From Actinocatenispora sera (GTDB lineage Bacteria; Actinomycetota; Actinomycetes; Mycobacteriales; Micromonosporaceae): a DNA stretch of 64,000 nt. Under the pieces are notes generated by a model. It was given only the letters and a program-made list of their open reading frames with translations, searched no databases and was not told the origin of the DNA. Both the position numbers and the translations under genes were made by a program. The DNA lies in contig NZ_AP023354.1 in NCBI RefSeq assembly GCF_018324685.1, positions 3,472,001 through 3,536,000 of the forward strand, given 5' to 3'. Positions 16,405 to 25,315 of this stretch are shown one piece after another; positions within the stretch are counted from its first letter, which is position 1; each line of letters begins with the position of its first letter.

Positions 16405-18474
16405 GTGAATCTGCGAGGGCCTGTGTCGACGTTCCGCTCGCCGGGGGCACTGCGACCGCTGCGCGTGCGCGGTCGCGGGGTGCTCGGGTCGGTGCTGGCG
16501 GGCCTGGCGCTCGCCGTGATGGCCGGTGCGCCGGTGGCGGCGGCACCGTCCGCGAAGCCGTCCGCCGCCGCAGGCCACCAGGTGTGCACCATCTCCGACC
16601 AGCGCATCGACGCGATCACCGGGCTGACCGCCACGGGCAAGGGCTACGCGGTGGTCAACAATGCCGGCCCCGGTGAACCGCTGGCCATCTACCAGCTCGA
16701 CTCGCACTGCAACGTCACCGGTGATGTGGTGAGCGACTCGCAGGGGCGGGGCGCCTCCTCGCCGCAGGACATCGCGGCCACCAAGGACGGCACGCTGTGG
16801 GTCGCCGACACCGGCGACGCGGACAAGTCCCGCCAGACGATCGCCGTCTGGAAGCTCCCCGCCGGCAACGGCCCCACCCAGCTGTACCGGATGAGCTACC
16901 CGTCCGGCGCCGGCCCGGCCGACGCCCGGTCGTTGCTGATGCAGCCGGACGGCACCCCGATCGTGGTCACCTACGAGGCCGGCGTCGGCAAGGTGTACGA
17001 GCCGACCGCCAAGCTGTCCGCCAACGCCACCACCCCGATGAAGGCGATCGGCTCGATCAAGCTCGAGAGGACCGACACCCCGGGCGGCTCGGTCGGCCCC
17101 GGCGCGCAGCGGGTGTTCACCGGCGGCGCCGTGTCCCCGGACGGCACCCGGGCGGTCCTGCGTACCTTCACCGACGCGTACCAGTGGAAGGTCACCGGCG
17201 GCGACGTCGCGAAGAGCATCGTGTCGGGCAAGCCGGTGCGGACCCCGCTGCCGAACGAGCCGTCCGGCGAGGCGATCACCTACAGCGCGGACGGCGGCTC
17301 GTTCCTGACCGTCTCGGACAGCGGCAGCGCCGCACCGAAGATCCTCAGGTACACGCCGGCCGCCGCGCCGGCGCCGACGAAGTCCCCGGCCGCCGCCAAG
17401 GCCACCGATGAGGGCGGCGGTGGCCTGCTCTCCGGCAACATCAGTCTGAGCGACATCAAGGAACTGGTCATCGTCGTCGGCGTGCTCGGCCTGGCGCTGG
17501 TGATCGTCGGCATCGTCGGCATCCGGCGGGCCCGACGGCGCGGCGGGCCGGCCGACCCGGACGACGGGGATCGGGGCGACGACCGGCCGCATCCCTCCGG
17601 CTCCGGCCCGGACCGCCGGCGCGGAGCCCGCGACGACGACGTCGAGACCGCATACATCCCGCGCGTCGACGAACGCCGGGAGAGCCGGATGGGAAGCGAG
17701 GCGCCGGATCGGCGCACCCCGCCGCGCGCCCAGCAGCCGCCGTACGCCGACGAGCCGCCCGAGCCGTCCCGCGCCCGGCCGTACGTGCCGCCGGTGGAGG
17801 CCTCGATGCGGGGCCGCCGGCGAACCGGCCCCGACGACGAGCCGACCCTGCCGCCGACCTCCCGCCGCCGGCGCGACGCGGCGGACGAGCCGACGCTGCC
17901 GCCCCGGTCCCGCGGCGGTCGGCCCGACACCGAGCAGCCGCCGTCCCGCCAGCCCGGGGGTCGGCCGGACCAGGAGGCGTCCCGGTCCCGGCAGTACGGG
18001 CGGCGGCCGGAGGAGCCGCCCCGAGCCCGCCAGTACGGTGGTCGGCCGGACGAGGAGGCGTCGAAGTCCCGGCAGTACGGGCGGCGGCCGGACGACGAGC
18101 CGGCCCGCCGCCGGTACGAGGCGGGTGAGCCGGCGCCGGCCGCGCGCCGCCGGTACGACCCGGGCGACGAGCCGACGCTGCCGCCACGGTCACGCCCGCA
18201 CGGTCGGCCGGGCGACGAACCGGCGCCGCCCCGGTCCCGGCACCGCCCCGAACCGGACGTGGACACGGCCGTGATCGACAAGGTCCGGGACGAGCCGCGC
18301 GGGCGTGGCCCGGCTGGCCCGCCACCCGCCGATCGCCGCTCGGGGCAGGACCACGGGCGCACCCGACCGCAGCCACCGGCCGATCGGGGACGCGGGACGC
18401 CGCCGTCGTCCGGCCGGTCGCGCCGACCGAGCGACGACGATCACGAGATCGACTGGCTCGACGACCTGCGCTGA
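16405..18474 (+). CDS. exported beta-propeller-like membrane protein with long repeat-rich cytoplasmic tail
   Basis: 689 residues from GTG 16405. Seen: a signal peptide (VLGSVLAGLALAVMAGAPVAAA); an extracytoplasmic domain of about 300 residues with blade-like repeats (TLWVADTGDADKSRQTIAVW, ILRYTP at its end); one transmembrane helix near residues 354-373 (LVIVVGVLGLALVIVGIVGI); and about 310 residues of Arg/Pro/Asp/Glu-rich tail. The tail repeats DEPTLPPRSR and SRQYGRRPDDEP-type units and carries ETAYIPR and DTAVID, which look like possible phosphorylation or protein-docking sites. Known: similar proteins sit beside lexA in related actinomycetes; their role is undefined. A surface sensor or scaffold is inferred. 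It is convergent with lexA. Confidence 0.8.
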   Translation: MNLRGPVSTFRSPGALRPLRVRGRGVLGSVLAGLALAVMAGAPVAAAPSAKPSAAAGHQVCTISDQRIDAITGLTATGKGYAVVNNAGPGEPLAIYQLDSHCNVTGDVVSDSQGRGASSPQDIAATKDGTLWVADTGDADKSRQTIAVWKLPAGNGPTQLYRMSYPSGAGPADARSLLMQPDGTPIVVTYEAGVGKVYEPTAKLSANATTPMKAIGSIKLERTDTPGGSVGPGAQRVFTGGAVSPDGTRAVLRTFTDAYQWKVTGGDVAKSIVSGKPVRTPLPNEPSGEAITYSADGGSFLTVSDSGSAAPKILRYTPAAAPAPTKSPAAAKATDEGGGGLLSGNISLSDIKELVIVVGVLGLALVIVGIVGIRRARRRGGPADPDDGDRGDDRPHPSGSGPDRRRGARDDDVETAYIPRVDERRESRMGSEAPDRRTPPRAQQPPYADEPPEPSRARPYVPPVEASMRGRRRTGPDDEPTLPPTSRRRRDAADEPTLPPRSRGGRPDTEQPPSRQPGGRPDQEASRSRQYGRRPEEPPRARQYGGRPDEEASKSRQYGRRPDDEPARRRYEAGEPAPAARRRYDPGDEPTLPPRSRPHGRPGDEPAPPRSRHRPEPDVDTAVIDKVRDEPRGRGPAGPPPADRRSGQDHGRTRPQPPADRGRGTPPSSGRSRRPSDDDHEIDWLDDLR

Positions 18475-18551
18475 GCGGGCACCCGGCGGGCCGGCCGCGC
18501 CACTGGCCTGCTGGCGGCGCGGCGAGCCGGACCCGCCGCGCCGCGCGTGCG

Positions 18552-19529
18552 TCACATCCGGCGCAGCACCGTCACCACGCGGCCGAGGATCGTGGCCTCG
18601 TCGCCGGGGATGGGCTCGTACGCAGGGTTGTGGGGGACGAGGGTGACGTGACCGTCGCGGCGTCGGTAGGTCTTGACGGTCGCCTCGCCGTCGATCATGG
18701 CGGCCACCACGTCACCGGACTCGGCCACCGGCTGCTGCCGCACGACGACCCAGTCGCCGTCGCAGATCGCCGCGTCGATCATCGAGTTGCCGCTGACCCG
18801 CAGCAGGAACAACGTGCCCTCGCCGACCAGCTCCTTGGGCAGCGGGAAGACATCCTCGATGGCCTGCTCGGCGAGGATCGGGCCGCCGGCGGCGATGCGA
18901 CCGACCATCGGCACGTAGGTCGCCTCCGGCATCGAACTGAGCGGGCTGCCGTCCGCGGCCTCGCCGGACCGCGGCTGCTCGCGGGGCGGGCGCACGTCCA
19001 GCGCGCGCGGACGGTTCGGATCGCGGCGCAGGTAGCCGCGCCGCTGCAGGATGCCCATCTGGTACGCCACCGAGGACGGCGAGGTGAGCCCGACCGCCTC
19101 GCCGATCTCGCGGACGCTCGGCGGATAGCCGCGCCGTTCCACCGAGTCGCGGATGACGTCGAGGATGCGTCGCTGCCGGACGGTCAGATCGGCCTCCGGC
19201 TGGTCCGGGAAGGTCGCCACCACCGTGGGGGCGGCCGGCGGCTCGGCCGAGGCGCCGGATCGCCCGGACGTTGCGCTGCCGCCGCGGCGACCCTTGCCCG
19301 CCGCGCCGGGCTTGCCGGCCGCGCCGGACTTGCGGGTCGCGCCGGACTTGCGGGTCGCGTCGGTCAGGGCCGTGGGTGCCGAGGCACCCGACTCGCCGCT
19401 CGCTCCGCTGTCTCGCTGCCCACCGCGGCGGCTGCCCACCTTCGGCAGCGGAGTCACGCCGCCGCGCCCGCCGGTGCTCGACCGGCGGCCCCGGCCGGTG
19501 CTGGTCTGGTGGCTCTGGTCGGCGTCCAC
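18552..19529 (-). CDS. lexA: SOS repressor LexA
   Basis: 325 residues if started at GTG 19529, chosen for the SD GAAGGG upstream; GTG 19625 would add 32 residues. LexA represses DNA-damage genes and cleaves itself when RecA filaments form. Seen: a winged [23 protein letters not shown] (about 115-170), the cleavage site RIAAGG (A214-G215), and the Ser-Lys dyad GNSMID (S249) and ATVKTY (K286). Odd: an N-terminal extension of roughly 100 low-complexity residues rich in Gly/Ser/Arg/Lys, including repeats of RKSGA and GKPGAAGKG, makes it longer than the usual 230-260. A near-consensus SOS box at 19691-19706 indicates autoregulation. Confidence 0.95.
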   Translation of the reverse strand: MDADQSHQTSTGRGRRSSTGGRGGVTPLPKVGSRRGGQRDSGASGESGASAPTALTDATRKSGATRKSGAAGKPGAAGKGRRGGSATSGRSGASAEPPAAPTVVATFPDQPEADLTVRQRRILDVIRDSVERRGYPPSVREIGEAVGLTSPSSVAYQMGILQRRGYLRRDPNRPRALDVRPPREQPRSGEAADGSPLSSMPEATYVPMVGRIAAGGPILAEQAIEDVFPLPKELVGEGTLFLLRVSGNSMIDAAICDGDWVVVRQQPVAESGDVVAAMIDGEATVKTYRRRDGHVTLVPHNPAYEPIPGDEATILGRVVTVLRRM

Positions 19530-19690
19530 AACGGCATCCCTTCGGTCGGCCCCGCGGCGGCCGCGAGGCTGCGCCGACACGCCGGGGCGCAGCCCGGCGC
19601 GCGACCCGCGCGGTCGGCCGATCACGACCGGAACGGCAACGCCCGCGCATCCTTGTCACCGTTGACCGTATCGGCCAACCGGGCGCGACA

Positions 19691-19706
19691 CCAAACATGT
19701 GTTCGA
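19691..19706 (-). promoter_or_regulatory. SOS box upstream of lexA
   Basis: Reading the minus strand, TCGAACACATGTTTGG matches the actinobacterial LexA site TCGAAC-N4-GTTCGA at 10 of 12 fixed positions. It lies upstream of both candidate lexA starts, as expected for autorepression. Confidence 0.8.
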
Positions 19707-19770
19707 TAGACACGCCGGCAAACTCTCGAAATCGGCCTCGTCCGCTGGTATGAATCGTACGTGCGTTCGA

Positions 19771-19786
19771 TCGAACTTGTGTTCGA
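19771..19786 (+). promoter_or_regulatory. perfect SOS box upstream of the LysM gene
   Basis: TCGAACTTGTGTTCGA is an exact TCGAAC-N4-GTTCGA LexA operator. It lies 93 bp before the LysM start at 19879 and inside the longer reading frame from 19699, which argues against the longer starts. Induction of the LysM gene after DNA damage is expected. Confidence 0.9.
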
Positions 19787-19878
19787 TCATGCGGGCAGTC
19801 GTTCCTTCGGGTCGACCCGCCGCCGCGCGTTCGCCGCGGCGGGCCGCCCGCGGTGGTGCGCGACACATGGGGGCAATC

Positions 19879-20349
19879 GTGACGGCACGGCGCAACGTGA
19901 TGCGAAAGCCGGTGGTGGGAAATCCGGCGGCAAGCTCGAGAACCCGGGCGACCGGCAACCGCGGCCGTCCACCGCTGCGGCTGATCCAGGGTGGGCGGGC
20001 GGTGCCCGGAGAGCGGCGGGCGGTGCCTGCAGAGCGGCGGGCGGTGCCCGCAGAACCGAGCGTTCACCGACCGGTGCGGTTGACCCGGCGCGGCCGGCTC
20101 GTGCGCACCGTGGCGGTGTTGGTGTTGGCGGCCGGGCTGGGGGCGGCGGCGGCCAGTTCGGGCGACGCCGAGCCGCCGGTTCGCCGGGTCGAGGTGCACC
20201 GGGGCGACACGCTCTGGTCGATCGCCGACCGGTACTCTGCCTCCCGCGATCCGGTGACCACGATCGAGCGAATCCGCCACCTCAACCACCTGTCCGGATA
20301 CACCATCTATCCGGGACAGGAGCTGAGCGTCCCGGCCGGTGACCGATGA
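19879..20349 (+). CDS. SOS-controlled LysM membrane protein (YneA / DivS / ChiZ type)
   Basis: 156 residues from GTG 19879, supported by SD GGGGG five bases upstream and by a LexA site that excludes earlier starts. Seen: a basic cytoplasmic segment with three copies of RAVP(G/A)E (about 40-60), one transmembrane helix (about 77-93), and a LysM domain with HRGDTLWSIADRYS (about 105-152). Known: Bacillus YneA, Corynebacterium DivS and mycobacterial Rv2719c are single-pass proteins encoded beside lexA that restrain division during the SOS response; Rv2719c also lies between lexA and nrdR. By position, operator and architecture this is the local equivalent; peptidoglycan hydrolase activity is not evident. 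Confidence 0.88.
   Translation: MTARRNVMRKPVVGNPAASSRTRATGNRGRPPLRLIQGGRAVPGERRAVPAERRAVPAEPSVHRPVRLTRRGRLVRTVAVLVLAAGLGAAAASSGDAEPPVRRVEVHRGDTLWSIADRYSASRDPVTTIERIRHLNHLSGYTIYPGQELSVPAGDR
19997..20059 (+). repeat. three tandem 21-bp in-frame repeats
   Basis: Units beginning at 19997, 20018 and 20039 (GGGCGGTGCCCGGAGAGCGGC and near-copies) encode RAVPGER, RAVPAER and RAVPAEP in the cytoplasmic part of the LysM protein. The 21-bp period keeps frame, so copy number could vary without breaking the gene. Confidence 0.85.
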
Positions 20350-20437
20350 GGTCTTCGGGCGTCGCGGTGCCGTGTTGCGGCCCCGTCTGCCGGGTTCAGT
20401 CGAGGGGCGACAGTGACACGCCGAACTGTCGATCAGC

Positions 20438-20466
20438 TTGCGATAACTGGGCCGACGGAATAGCGT
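20438..20466 (+). promoter_or_regulatory. candidate nrdR promoter
   Basis: TTGCGA at 20438-20443 and TAGCGT at 20461-20466 are spaced by 17 bp. A transcript would start near 20473, inside the NrdR-box-like sequence, which fits repression. Inferred. Confidence 0.45.
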
Positions 20467-20469
20467 CAG

Positions 20470-20485
20470 ACCCAACATCTAGTAG
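20470..20485 (+). promoter_or_regulatory. NrdR-box-like operator
   Basis: ACCCAACATCTAGTAG keeps all the strongly conserved positions of the NrdR consensus acaCwAtATaTwGtgt (C, A, AT, T, G) and 11 of 16 overall. A much weaker second box may lie 32 bp upstream at 20438, close to the helical spacing known for NrdR sites. It suggests feedback control of nrdR and nrdJ. Confidence 0.6.
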
Positions 20486-20499
20486 TTACAGCGCTGTAA
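20486..20499. promoter_or_regulatory. perfect 14-bp palindrome next to the NrdR box
   Basis: TTACAGCGCTGTAA is its own reverse complement and abuts the NrdR-box-like site in the nrdR leader. It does not fit the NrdR, LexA or Zur consensus that I know. It may be an operator for another regulator or a short RNA hairpin. Confidence 0.5.
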
Positions 20500-20636
20500 G
20501 ATGACCACTGGTTGGGGTTAGTGGCCTCACCGGTTCGCTCCGTACACAGGTCGTCGGGCCCTCGCCGGGCAGCTTCGTGCTGCCCGGAAACGCCCGGCGC
20601 CGCTTGGCTGTGCAGATCGTGGAGGAGGTGCTCGAC

Positions 20637-21209
20637 ATGCGTTGTCCGTACTGTCGGCACACCGAGTCCCGGGTGGTCGATTCCCGCGAGGCGGAGGACG
20701 GCCAGCTCATCCGGCGACGGCGCGCCTGCCAGGAGTGCGGCAAGCGGTTCACCACGGTCGAGGAGGCGGTCCTCGCCGTCGTCAAGCGCAGCGGCGTCAC
20801 CGAGCCGTTCAGCCGGGCGAAGGTGATGTCCGGCGTGCGCAAGGCCTGCCAGGGGCGGCCGGTCGACGACGACGACCTGGCCCTGCTCGCCCAGCGGGTG
20901 GAGGACAGCGTCCGCGGCCGCGGCGCGGCCGAGGTGCCCAGCCACGACGTGGGGCTCGCCATCCTCGGTCCGCTGCGCGACCTCGACCTGGTGGCCTACC
21001 TGCGGTTCGCGAGCGTCTACCGCGCGTTCGACACGCTGGACGACTTCGAGAAGGAGATCTCCAGCCTGCGCGAGACGCGGGACGGCGGAGGCGGTGGCTC
21101 GGGCGAGCGGGAGGGCCCGGCGGATCCCGACGCGGCCCGGCGCAGAGCGCCGGCCGGCCGATCGGTGGACACCCCGGGCGGCGCGCAGGTGCGGGTCGGC
21201 GGCGACTGA
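20637..21209 (+). CDS. nrdR: transcriptional repressor NrdR
   Basis: 190 residues from ATG 20637 with SD GGAGGAGG. It senses ATP/dATP and represses ribonucleotide reductase genes. Seen: a zinc ribbon with C3-C6 (MRCPYC) and C31-C34 (ACQECGKRF), then an ATP-cone of about 90 residues ([20 protein letters not shown] to [12 protein letters not shown]). A Gly/Ala/Pro/Arg-rich tail of about 40 residues follows the conserved end, longer than the usual 150-160. It is followed by nrdJ after 288 bp that hold no gene, and preceded by an SOS-controlled gene, as in mycobacteria. Confidence 0.97.
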   Translation: MRCPYCRHTESRVVDSREAEDGQLIRRRRACQECGKRFTTVEEAVLAVVKRSGVTEPFSRAKVMSGVRKACQGRPVDDDDLALLAQRVEDSVRGRGAAEVPSHDVGLAILGPLRDLDLVAYLRFASVYRAFDTLDDFEKEISSLRETRDGGGGGSGEREGPADPDAARRRAPAGRSVDTPGGAQVRVGGD

Positions 21210-21497
21210 ACCGCACGGCGCCAGCAGACGACCCGCCCGGGTCACGACTCGCGCGGGTGGCACGGACCTCGGGGTACGACCCCGACAGCACAGCCAGAGC
21301 ACAGACGACCGAGGCGAACGGACCGCGGCATCGACCGCGGTGACCGGGCGTGGTCGCTACCGGTGCCCGTCGGCGACGACGCGTGACGCCGGACAACGCA
21401 CGACGCACAGCGGCCAGCAGTCCGCCCGGCCGGTACGACGGGGTGGGCGACACGACGCGGTGGCACCCGGTGTGGGGGCCACGCAGAGGGGGAAGAG

Positions 21498-24365
21498 ATG
21501 ACCGAGGCGGTGGGCACGTCGTCCGATTCAGCGGCCGGCAGGGGCCAGCGGGGGGCGAAGAAGAAGGACCAGCGGCCCGGTAAGGGTCTGCGCATCGAGC
21601 GGGTGTGGACGACGGAGGGTGTGCACCCGTACGAGGAGATCACCTGGGAGCGCCGGGACGTCGTGATGACGAACTGGCGGGACGGCTCGGTCAACTTCGA
21701 GCAGCGCGGCGTGGAGTTCCCCGACTTCTGGAGCATCAACGCCACCAACATCGTCACCTCGAAGTACTTCCGGGGCGCGGTCGGCACGCCGGAGCGCGAG
21801 TGGAGCCTCAAGCAACTGATCAACCGGGTGGTGAAGACCTACCGGGTCGCCGGTGAGCAGCACGGCTACTTCGCCTCGCCGGCCGACGCGGAGGTGTTCG
21901 AGCACGAGCTGACCTGGATGCTCGCCCACCAGTACTTCAGCTTCAACTCGCCGGTCTGGTTCAACGTCGGCACCAGCTCGCCGCAGCAGGTCAGCGCGTG
22001 CTTCATCCTGTCGGTCGACGACTCGATGGACTCGATCCTCAACTGGTACCGGGAAGAGGGGCTGATCTTCAAGGGCGGCTCCGGCGCCGGGCTGAACCTG
22101 TCCCGGATCCGGTCCTCCAAGGAGCTGCTGACCTCCGGCGGCACCGCGTCCGGACCGGTCAGCTTCATGCGCGGGGCGGACGCCAGCGCCGGCACCATCA
22201 AGTCCGGCGGGGCGACCCGGCGGGCGGCGAAGATGGTGGTGCTCGACGTGGACCACCCGGACGTGGAGGAGTTCGTCGAGACCAAGGCGCGCGAGGAGGA
22301 CAAGATCCGCGCGCTGCGCGACGCCGGCTTCGACATGGACCTCGGTGGCAAGGACATCACCAGCGTCCAGTACCAGAACGCGAACAACTCGGTCCGGGTG
22401 ACCGACGAGTTCATGCGCGCGGTCGAGGGCGACGAGGAGTTCGCGTTGCGGGCCCGCACCACCGGTGAGGTGGTCGAGACGATCAAGGCCAGGCAGCTGT
22501 TCGGCAAGATCGCGAAGGCCGCGTGGGAGTGCGCCGACCCGGGCCTGCAGTACGACGACACCATCAACGACTGGCACACCAACCCGGAGACCGGCCGGAT
22601 CACCGCATCCAACCCGTGCTCGGAGTACCTGTCGCTGGACAACTCGTCGTGCAACCTCGCGTCGATGAACCTGATGAAGTTCCTGCGCGACGACAACACG
22701 TTCGACGTGGCGAAGTTCGTCAAGTCGGTCGAGCTGGTGTTCACCGCGATGGACATCTCGATCTGCTTCGCCGACTTCCCGACCGAGGCGATCGGTGACA
22801 CCACCCGGGCGTACCGGCAGCTCGGCATCGGCTACGCCAACCTGGGCGCGCTGCTGATGGCGACCGCGCACGCGTACGACTCGGACGGTGGCCGGGCCGT
22901 GGCGGCGGCGATCACCTCGCTGATGACCGGCGTGTCGTACCGGCGCTCCGCGGAGCTCGCCGGCGTCGTCGGCCCGTACGACGGGTACGCCCGCAACGCG
23001 TCCGCGCACACCCGGGTGATGCGCAAGCACGCCGCCGCGAACGACACCGCGCACACCGTGGGCGCCGAGGACCGGCGGATCTTCGAGGCGGCCGGCGCCG
23101 AGTGGCGCAAGGGCCTCGAGATCGGCGAGAAGAGCGGCTGGCGCAACGCGCAGGCGTCGCTGCTGGCGCCGACCGGCACGATCGGCCTGGCGATGGACTG
23201 CGACACCACCGGGGTCGAGCCGGATCTCGCGCTGGTCAAGTTCAAGAAGCTGGTCGGTGGCGGCTCGATGCAAATCGTCAACCAGACCGTGCCGCGCGCG
23301 CTGCGCCGCCTGGGCTACCAGGAGGAGCAGATCGAGGCGATCGTGGAGTACATCGCCGAGCACGGCCACGTGGTGGACGCGCCGGGGCTGCGGCCGGAAC
23401 ACTACGAGGTGTTCGACTGCGCGATGGGCGAGCGGTCCATCCGGCCGATGGGGCACGTGCGGATGATGGCGGCACTGCAGCCGTTCCTGTCCGGCGCGAT
23501 CTCCAAGACGGTCAACCTGCCGGAGTCGGCGACCGTCGCCGACATCGAGGACGTGTACCTGCAGGGCTGGAAGCTCGGCCTGAAGGCGCTCGCGATCTAC
23601 CGGGACAACTGCAAGGTCGGTCAGCCGCTGTCGGCGAAGAAGAAGGCGCCGGAGCAGGCGACCGAGCAGGTCAAGGAGGTCGTCGAGTACCGGCCGGTGC
23701 GCAAGCGGATGCCGAAGTCGCGGCCCAGCCGCACCACGTCGTTCTCGGTGGCGGGGGCGAAGGGCTACCTGACCGCGTCCAGCTACCCGGACGACGGGAT
23801 CGGCGAGGTGTTCCTCAAGCTGGGCAAGCAGGGGTCGACCCTCGCCGGCGTGATGGACGCGTTCTCGGTGGCGATCTCGGTGGCCCTGCAATACGGGGTG
23901 CCGCTGGAGACCTACGTCGAGAAGTTCGTCAACATGCGGTTCGAGCCGGCCGGCATGACTGACGACCCGGACGTGCGGATTGCCGCGTCGGTGCTGGACT
24001 ACGTGTTCCGCCGGCTGGCGCTGGACTTCCTGCCGTTCGAGCGCCGGGCCGAGATGGGCATCCTGACCAACCCGGAGCGCGCCGCCGAGGTGCGCGGCGA
24101 GGACCCGGCGTCGGTGCACACCGACGAGCCGGTGGACTTCGCGGCGATGGCCTCCTCGGCACCGGTCGCGCGGCGCCGGGCCGAGCCGGCGCCGGAGCCC
24201 GCGGTGGCCCCGTCGACCCAGGCCGGTTCGTCCACCGAGCTGCTGGAGGCGGTGCAGGGCAAGGCGGCTGACGCGCCGCTCTGCTTCACCTGCGGGACGA
24301 AGATGCGCCCGGCCGGTAGCTGCTACGTCTGCGAGGGCTGCGGCTCCACCTCCGGCTGCAGCTGA
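21498..24365 (+). CDS. nrdJ: vitamin B12-dependent (class II) ribonucleotide reductase
   Basis: 955 residues from ATG 21498 with SD GAGGGGGAAGAG nearby. It reduces ribonucleotides to deoxyribonucleotides using adenosylcobalamin to form the thiyl radical. Seen: SFNSPVWFNVGTSSPQQVSA with the first redox Cys, GLIFKGGSGAGLNLSRIRSS, NPCSEYLSLDNSSCNLASMN with the radical-site Cys, and LLAPTGTIGLAMDCDTTGVE. At the C-terminus the zinc-finger-like CFTCGTKMRPAGSCYVCEGC and terminal CS carry the relay cysteines. Length matches actinobacterial NrdJ (about 950-970). Paired with nrdR; no B12 riboswitch features were noticed upstream. Confidence 0.97.
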   Translation: MTEAVGTSSDSAAGRGQRGAKKKDQRPGKGLRIERVWTTEGVHPYEEITWERRDVVMTNWRDGSVNFEQRGVEFPDFWSINATNIVTSKYFRGAVGTPEREWSLKQLINRVVKTYRVAGEQHGYFASPADAEVFEHELTWMLAHQYFSFNSPVWFNVGTSSPQQVSACFILSVDDSMDSILNWYREEGLIFKGGSGAGLNLSRIRSSKELLTSGGTASGPVSFMRGADASAGTIKSGGATRRAAKMVVLDVDHPDVEEFVETKAREEDKIRALRDAGFDMDLGGKDITSVQYQNANNSVRVTDEFMRAVEGDEEFALRARTTGEVVETIKARQLFGKIAKAAWECADPGLQYDDTINDWHTNPETGRITASNPCSEYLSLDNSSCNLASMNLMKFLRDDNTFDVAKFVKSVELVFTAMDISICFADFPTEAIGDTTRAYRQLGIGYANLGALLMATAHAYDSDGGRAVAAAITSLMTGVSYRRSAELAGVVGPYDGYARNASAHTRVMRKHAAANDTAHTVGAEDRRIFEAAGAEWRKGLEIGEKSGWRNAQASLLAPTGTIGLAMDCDTTGVEPDLALVKFKKLVGGGSMQIVNQTVPRALRRLGYQEEQIEAIVEYIAEHGHVVDAPGLRPEHYEVFDCAMGERSIRPMGHVRMMAALQPFLSGAISKTVNLPESATVADIEDVYLQGWKLGLKALAIYRDNCKVGQPLSAKKKAPEQATEQVKEVVEYRPVRKRMPKSRPSRTTSFSVAGAKGYLTASSYPDDGIGEVFLKLGKQGSTLAGVMDAFSVAISVALQYGVPLETYVEKFVNMRFEPAGMTDDPDVRIAASVLDYVFRRLALDFLPFERRAEMGILTNPERAAEVRGEDPASVHTDEPVDFAAMASSAPVARRRAEPAPEPAVAPSTQAGSSTELLEAVQGKAADAPLCFTCGTKMRPAGSCYVCEGCGSTSGCS

Positions 24366-24385
24366 CCCCCGGGAGGACCCCCGAA

Positions 24386-24421
24386 CGGCGGGGTGCCGGC
24401 GAACGTGCCGGCACCCCGCCG
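24386..24421 (+). terminator. nrdJ terminator hairpin
   Basis: A perfect 15-bp stem CGGCGGGGTGCCGGC / GCCGGCACCCCGCCG with a GAACGT loop begins 21 bp after the nrdJ stop. No U-tract follows. It also covers the end of the convergent NTF2-like gene. Confidence 0.9.
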
Positions 24422-24475
24422 TCGTCCGTGCCGCCGGAGGGCGGGTGGCCACGGCCGGTCGCGCCGGAACCGTGA

Positions 24476-24838
24476 TCAGTGGCTGAGGTGCTCGTGCTGG
24501 ACCTGCCAGCCGTCCGCGGAGCGGATCAGCACGGCGGTACCGCGGCCGGCGCCACTGGCGCTCCGGCCGTCGACGGTGCCGGACCAACGGAAACGGTAGC
24601 GGCACGCCACGTGGTCGGCGTCGCGGTACAGCCAGGCCACCTCGCTCAGCGAGTACGTCTCGTCGGTGATCGTGCGAAAGGTGCGCGCGATCGCGGCCAG
24701 CACGTCGTCGCGCCCGTGGTGCGAGCCATCGGTGAACCAGTAGCTCGCGTCCGCCGCGATCAGCGGCGCCAGCCGCGCGATGTCGTGGCTGTTGGTGGCC
24801 CGCTCGTACCGACGGAGGAACTCTGCCGGATCGTCCAT
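24476..24838 (-). CDS. NTF2-like (SnoaL/DUF4440) protein
   Basis: 120 residues from ATG 24838 (MDDPAEFLRRYERATNSHD). Seen: a helix followed by DASYWFTDGSHHGRDDVLAA, TYSLSEVAWLYRDADHVAC and a closing GTAVLIRSADGWQVQHEHLS, the cone-shaped NTF2 fold pattern. Known: such proteins are small isomerases, hydrolases or stress proteins and family membership alone does not give a reaction. It lies 45 bp downstream of a MerR-type regulator gene on the same strand, so co-transcription is likely. Confidence 0.82.
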   Translation of the reverse strand: MDDPAEFLRRYERATNSHDIARLAPLIAADASYWFTDGSHHGRDDVLAAIARTFRTITDETYSLSEVAWLYRDADHVACRYRFRWSGTVDGRSASGAGRGTAVLIRSADGWQVQHEHLSH

Positions 24839-24883
24839 GCCGGGAGATCTACCAGCCGGGTGTGACACCCGGCCGCGCGCCGG

Positions 24884-25240
24884 TCAGCCTGCGGCGCGTT
24901 CCGCCACGGTGATGGAGTCCAGCAGCGCCTGCCGTGCCGTGGCCAGCTCGGCGGCTCGCTGGTCCAGCGTGGCGAGCCGGTTGCGGAGCAGGTCCAGCAC
25001 CCCCGGGCAGGGGTGCACCGTGCCGTCGCCGGTGGCGCACGGCAGGACCGTGCGGATGGTTCGCGTCGGGAGGCCGGCGGCGAGCAGGGCTCGGATTCGG
25101 CGAACCGTGTCGACCGCGGAGTCGTCGTACTCCCGGTAGCCGTTGTGGCGGCGGGCCGCGGTGAGCAGGCCGACGCGCTCGTAGTGGCGGAGTTGCCGCT
25201 CGGCGGCGCCGGTGCGGGCGGCCAGCTTTCCGATCAGCAT
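24884..25240 (-). CDS. MerR family transcriptional regulator (small)
   Basis: 118 residues from ATG 25240 (MLIGKLAARTGAAERQLRHY). Seen: a MerR winged HTH covering residues 1-70 (LLTAARRHNGYREYDDSAVD), then a dimerisation helix and the segment LPCATGDGTVHPCPGVLDLL with two Cys spaced by ten residues. Such cysteines occur in metal- or redox-sensing MerR proteins and in Cys-containing small MerRs of actinomycetes. It is divergent from a truncated amidohydrolase gene 76 bp away, so that gene's ancestor may have been its target. Confidence 0.88.
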   Translation of the reverse strand: MLIGKLAARTGAAERQLRHYERVGLLTAARRHNGYREYDDSAVDTVRRIRALLAAGLPTRTIRTVLPCATGDGTVHPCPGVLDLLRNRLATLDQRAAELATARQALLDSITVAERAAG

Positions 25241-25315
25241 CGTGACATCGCTCCCGGGTCTTGACCTTCGCACAGTGTCAGGGATCGACAGTAGCTCCGA
25301 CGGCGCCCGGCACCA

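Noticed and set aside
21210-21497. adenosylcobalamin riboswitch before nrdJ
   Set aside because: No B12-box-like sequence or plausible fold seen in the 288-bp gap; control is better explained by NrdR.
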